Assembly (NCBI RefSeq): GCF_046536515.1
Contig: NZ_JAWDMQ010000062.1
Coordinates: 1 to 7,343 of the forward strand
Length of the DNA: 7,343 bases
Origin: Caldisphaera sp046536515
GTDB taxonomy: Archaea > Thermoproteota > Thermoprotei_A > Sulfolobales > Acidilobaceae
Reading direction: 5' to 3'
Positions 5,108 to 7,343 of this stretch are shown piece by piece (the first letter of the stretch is position 1; every line of letters begins with the position of its first letter). Below the pieces are notes generated by a model. That model did not search any database and had not been told where the DNA came from. It was given only the letters and a program-made list of their open reading frames with translations. Made by a program: the position numbers and the translations under genes.

Positions 5108-5890
5108 ATGAAGGTTGCTTTAGTTACTGGAGGAGATAGAGGGATAGGAAGGGCAATAGCATTAAGGCTTTCTTCTCAAGATGTTTTTACAATAATAAGC
5201 TATAGGAAGAGGGAGGACGAAGCTAAGTTAACATTAGAATTAATAAAATCGAAAAACGGTAAAGGTGATATGATAAGAGCAGATATATCAAGCAAGGAAG
5301 ACGTAGAAAAGATGGTAGATTACATAAAAAGTAAATATGGAGGAGTAGATATATTAGTTAATAATGCAGGAGTTGGTTTTTCTTCTAAATTTGTTGATTT
5401 AACTTATGATTCATGGTTCAAGCAAATACAGACAAATTTAACTGGAAGCTATTATGTTACAAAGATGCTAATTGATAATATGATAAATAAGAAATGGGGA
5501 AGAATAATTTTCATGAGCAGCATAGCAGGAATTTATGGTGCTGAGTATTTAATTGCCTACAGCGCAGCGAAAGCGGGTTTGATAGGTTTAGCAAAATCCT
5601 TAGCAATAGAGATGGCAAAATATAATATAACTGTAAATGTAGTTGCTCCAGGTTTTATTGAAACTAAATTAGGAAAAAGCTATTTTGAATGGCTTGATTC
5701 AATCGGCTATAAAGATTCTGAAAAGAATTATATTTCTCTTATACCAAGCAATAGGCTCGCAAGTGAGGATGAGGTTTCATCTGTAGTATCATTTTTAGTA
5801 AGCGAAGAAGCTAGCGGAATAACTGGGCAAGTAATAACTGTTGATGCAGGGGCATCCTTAATGCCTGGAAGCGTATATAAAAGAGCATAA
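5108..5890 (+). CDS. Short-chain dehydrogenase/reductase, FabG-like (3-oxoacyl-ACP reductase type)
   Basis: This 260-residue classical SDR has the cofactor loop TGGDRGIG (7-14), ADI (58-60), NNAG (85-88) and the catalytic tetrad Asn110, Ser138, Tyr151 and Lys155 (YSAAK). PGFIET (181-186) and GITGQVITVDAGAS (237-250) are also present. Basic residues after the second strand (SYRKR, 31-35) suggest NADP(H). FabG-like SDRs reduce 3-oxoacyl groups or oxidise and reduce many alcohols and sugars; archaea lack a standard fatty-acid synthase, so the substrate is open. ATG 5108 is chosen because GGTG (5098-5101) precedes it by six bases, as in neighbouring genes. The in-frame ATG at 5090 (adding MTPVLD) lies inside the leader stem and has no ribosome site. 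The gene is monocistronic and follows an unusually long, structured leader. Confidence 0.9.
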   Translation: MKVALVTGGDRGIGRAIALRLSSQDVFTIISYRKREDEAKLTLELIKSKNGKGDMIRADISSKEDVEKMVDYIKSKYGGVDILVNNAGVGFSSKFVDLTYDSWFKQIQTNLTGSYYVTKMLIDNMINKKWGRIIFMSSIAGIYGAEYLIAYSAAKAGLIGLAKSLAIEMAKYNITVNVVAPGFIETKLGKSYFEWLDSIGYKDSEKNYISLIPSNRLASEDEVSSVVSFLVSEEASGITGQVITVDAGASLMPGSVYKRA

Positions 5891-5935
5891 AAGAAACTGA
5901 ATACTTACAAAATTGCATGAATATTCAAGTAAATA

Positions 5936-5985
5936 GCTTTTAATTAAAAGCAATTGGCAAAGCTATATTATAAAAATTTTTATTA
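5936..5985 (+). terminator. Palindrome and T-run downstream of the dehydrogenase
   Basis: GCTTTTAATTAAAAGC (5936-5951) is a perfect 16-base palindrome, and a T5 run in AAAAATTTTTATT follows at 5972-5984. Both lie between the converging ends of the dehydrogenase and the gene at 6048-6929 and could serve as a terminator. A further separated inverted repeat, ACTTACAA (5903-5910) and TTGTAAGT (5995-6002), brackets the region. Confidence 0.4.
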
Positions 5986-6047
5986 ATATAAAGATTGTAA
6001 GTTGCTTAAAAGTTAGAGAACTAAGTTAAAAATGATTTATAATAGTT

Positions 6048-6929
6048 TTATTTGATGTTATCTAAGGAAGTTATTATTTTTATTCCCATAGTATTGGCCA
6101 TAGCTATTACTTCACCTTGATATTTATCATGTATAAATGGAGTAATAACAATTACTTGGTTTACTTTAATTCCATATTTCTTCTCATAGAGTTCCTTTTT
6201 CTTTTTTATTATAGGTAAATCGCTTCTCTTTAATGATGACATTATTTCTATAATCATAGTATTTCCATCTTTAATTACGATATCTATTTCTATCTCTGAG
6301 GGTTCATTATATACATACCCTTCTTTATCATATATTATTTCATTTTTAATTTCCCAACCAATATCTTTTAAAATTTCATATATGCCATTTCTGAAGGAAC
6401 TTTCTGACATGATACCCCATCTAGCACCTATAGCATTTATAATGTTCTCTAATTTTTTAATGTCTTCCTTTGTGGCAAACTGTTTGGCCTCTTCCTTTGT
6501 AACCAACTTAGATATGTCTTCCTTTGTGGCAAACTGTTTGGCCTCTTCCTTTGTAACCAACTTAGATATGTCTTCCTTTGTGGCAAACTGTTTGGCCTCT
6601 TCCTTTGTAACCAACTTAGATATGTCTTCCTTTGTGGCAAACTGTTTGGCCTCTTCCTTTGTAACCAACTTAGATATGTCTTCCTTTGTGGCAAACTGTT
6701 TATCTATATTCCCTACTTTTTCTTCTAGGCTTGTAACCTTAATTTCTAACTTTGAAAGGGAGTTTTTTACTTCTCTAATATCATCTTTTGTTGCAAGGCT
6801 TTGCCATGGGGTAAGCTTAGCTAGTACTTGATAAATTATTTCAGGCTTAGATATTATAACATCTGCTATTATAGTTGGATTATCGAGTAATATCTTTTTT
6901 ATCTCTTCCTTTAATTCCTCAGATTTCAC
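6048..6929 (-). CDS. Helical-repeat protein with C-terminal PD-(D/E)XK-like domain (DUF3782/PDDEXK_10 type)
   Basis: The protein has 293 residues. Residues 1-40 are helical, and 46-78 form a charged coiled-coil-like stretch (ATKDDIREV...LEEKV). Residues 79-150 are four identical 18-residue repeats, FATKEDISKLVTKEEAKQ, with a partial fifth at 151. Each 18-mer splits into two related 9-residue halves (ATKEDISKL and VTKEEAKQF). Residues 175-293 resemble the PD-(D/E)XK fold seen in archaeal DUF3782/PDDEXK_10 proteins: helix SSFRNGIYEIL, acidic strand EIEIDIVI (Asp216), then IIEIMSS (Glu228). The lysine expected in ExK is Met230. No function is established for this family; a DNA-related role is often assumed. 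GTG (6927-6929) is the first start after an in-frame stop, with GGTAA upstream. It has its own promoter and converges on the dehydrogenase. Confidence 0.8.
   Translation of the reverse strand: MKSEELKEEIKKILLDNPTIIADVIISKPEIIYQVLAKLTPWQSLATKDDIREVKNSLSKLEIKVTSLEEKVGNIDKQFATKEDISKLVTKEEAKQFATKEDISKLVTKEEAKQFATKEDISKLVTKEEAKQFATKEDISKLVTKEEAKQFATKEDIKKLENIINAIGARWGIMSESSFRNGIYEILKDIGWEIKNEIIYDKEGYVYNEPSEIEIDIVIKDGNTMIIEIMSSLKRSDLPIIKKKKELYEKKYGIKVNQVIVITPFIHDKYQGEVIAMANTMGIKIITSLDNIK
6461..6701. repeat. 54-bp tandem repeat, four perfect copies plus 25 bases
   Basis: Units begin at 6461, 6515, 6569, 6623 and 6677, the last being a 25-base partial. All full units are identical base for base. The unit is a multiple of three and encodes the 18-residue helical repeat of the gene at 6048-6929. 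Perfect identity with no silent changes points to recent slippage or unequal recombination. Copy number should vary between strains, and short reads could miscount it. Confidence 0.97.
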
Positions 6930-6935
6930 TTTTAG

Positions 6936-6980
6936 TTACCTTTTTCCTCATATTATAGGAATTTTAAGCCTTATATTTTT
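6936..6980 (-). promoter_or_regulatory. Promoter and weak ribosome site of the PD-(D/E)XK-like gene
   Basis: On the minus strand AAAAATATAAGG (complement of about 6969-6980) is a TATA-like box, and GGTAA (complement of 6936-6940) lies six bases before the GTG start. The implied leader is about 20 bases. Confidence 0.45.
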
Positions 6981-7077
6981 CTTCTTTAAGTTACATTAAA
7001 AAATTAATTGACAATCTAATTTCTTAAACTTTGTTAACATGGTTTTTATATTATGGTTTAATGCTCATGTTTAGCCA

Positions 7078-7101
7078 ATTGTTAACCGGGGGGTTAACAA
7101 T
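7078..7101. repeat. GTTAAC palindrome, copy 2
   Basis: ATTGTTAAC (7078-7086), spacer CGGGGG, GTTAACAAT (7093-7101): 9-bp perfect inverted arms. It differs from the copy at 2936-2957 by one spacer base and one extra arm base pair. Here it is not next to a stop codon but about 150 bases upstream of the start at 6929, which argues against a pure terminator role. Confidence 0.7.
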
Positions 7102-7175
7102 GACGAAGAATAAATAAGAATAAACTAATTATTTAGTTGGATAGTAATATTATTCAATATAATATATATTAACTA

Positions 7176-7212
7176 CTGACCTCCTCTCTGCCCTAAAGAG
7201 CGAGGCTTTCAG
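7176..7212 (-). repeat. Worn IS200/IS605-type right-end relic
   Basis: The 37 bases from CTGACCTCCTCTCTGCCC to GAGGCTTTCAG align with the better-preserved copy at 7301. The inner hairpin is damaged by substitutions. The block begins CTGA and ends TCAG. No coding remnant of a transposase is attached. Confidence 0.6.
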
Positions 7213-7300
7213 TTATAAACACTCTTGTTTTAATCATAATTTCCTAAATCCACTATTTTTGATCATGTCTTTAAACATTTGTGAATAATAATCAATTTTG

Positions 7301-7343
7301 CTGACCTCCTCCCCGCCCTGAAGGGCGAGTTCCCTGAGGTCTT
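7301..7343 (-). repeat. IS200/IS605-type right-end sequence at the window edge
   Basis: CTGACCTCCTCCCCGCCC continues into GAAGGGCGAG, giving an intact CGCCCT-GA-AGGGCG hairpin. GACCTC (7303-7308) and GAGGTC (7336-7341) form an outer inverted repeat. This resembles the 3' end of minus-strand tnpB genes, so an element may lie to the right of the window. A minus-strand frame stays open from the edge to a TGA at 7234-7236 and ends in a protein-like KIDYYSQMFKDMIKNSGF segment. It may be a readthrough tail or a truncated host gene and is not called separately. Confidence 0.55.

Larger units (their letters stand above)
6930..7343. other. Noncoding right-hand region: promoter, palindrome and IS-end relics
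   Basis: No convincing complete gene is present in these 414 bases. They hold the promoter of the gene at 6048-6929, an isolated TTGTTAAC half-site (7031-7038), the GTTAAC palindrome (7078-7101) and two tandem IS200/IS605-type end sequences (7176-7212 and 7301-7343). The rest is AT-rich and unremarkable. Confidence 0.6.

Noticed and set aside
6449..6694. Second minus-strand frame across the repeats (QRKTYLSWL-type repeats)
   Set aside because: It is open only because the repeat unit is a multiple of three; it lies inside the longer gene and has no ribosome site or family match.
6461..6701. CRISPR array
   Set aside because: Units are contiguous and identical with no variable spacers, and they are in frame inside a protein gene.
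6382..6831. Plus-strand open frame across the tandem repeats
   Set aside because: It is the antisense reflection of the 54-bp repeat, has no ribosome site, and the minus-strand frame carries the recognisable domain.
7234..7343. Partial minus-strand gene entering from the right edge
   Set aside because: Only 36 codons are visible, the first part is the IS-end hairpin, and no family can be recognised; reported only as a note on the end sequence.

Overview
The window looks like chromosomal DNA from a low-GC hyperthermophilic or thermoacidophilic archaeon of the Thermoproteota (Crenarchaeota). The signs are a strongly AT-rich background, GGTGA-type Shine-Dalgarno sites 5-7 bases before several starts, TATA boxes about 26 bases before short leaders, frequent GTG/TTG starts, archaeal-type SPOUT and PD-(D/E)XK families, and relics of the IS200/IS605 type common in Sulfolobales and relatives. 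An Acidilobales genus such as Caldisphaera would fit, but that is inference.

Layout. 1-102 is the tail of a membrane protein. 122-1912 (minus) holds a COG1237-type metallo-beta-lactamase fold protein and, upstream of it, a methylisocitrate lyase (PrpB-like). A divergent promoter region separates them from a plus-strand pair: a 24-residue basic micro-ORF that overlaps, by GTGA, the start of a COG2106 SPOUT-fold RNA methyltransferase. About 3045-3835 is a decayed, shortened IS200/IS605 element (minus): frameshifted tnpA, tnpB with most of its middle deleted, and hairpins at both ends. 4097-4807 (minus) is a calcineurin-like metallophosphoesterase with one metal-ligand position changed. 5031-5101 is a GC-rich, highly structured leader directly upstream of a FabG-like short-chain dehydrogenase (5108-5890). 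6048-6929 (minus) is a helical-repeat protein with a C-terminal PD-(D/E)XK-like domain and four perfect 54-bp tandem repeats. The right edge holds two IS200/IS605-type end sequences in tandem and a GTTAAC palindrome whose twin lies just after the SPOUT gene.

How the parts relate. No single pathway joins the genes; this reads as an accessory stretch of independently promoted genes and insertion-sequence debris. The most interesting item is the leader at 5031-5101. It can form either an 8-bp closing stem that leaves the Shine-Dalgarno site of the dehydrogenase free, or an alternative CCGGG/CCCGG stem that covers it. That is the layout of a translation-controlling riboswitch, and I cannot match it to a family I know. 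Other notable items are the micro-ORF/SPOUT overlap, the paired GTTAAC palindromes and the homogenised 54-bp repeat array.
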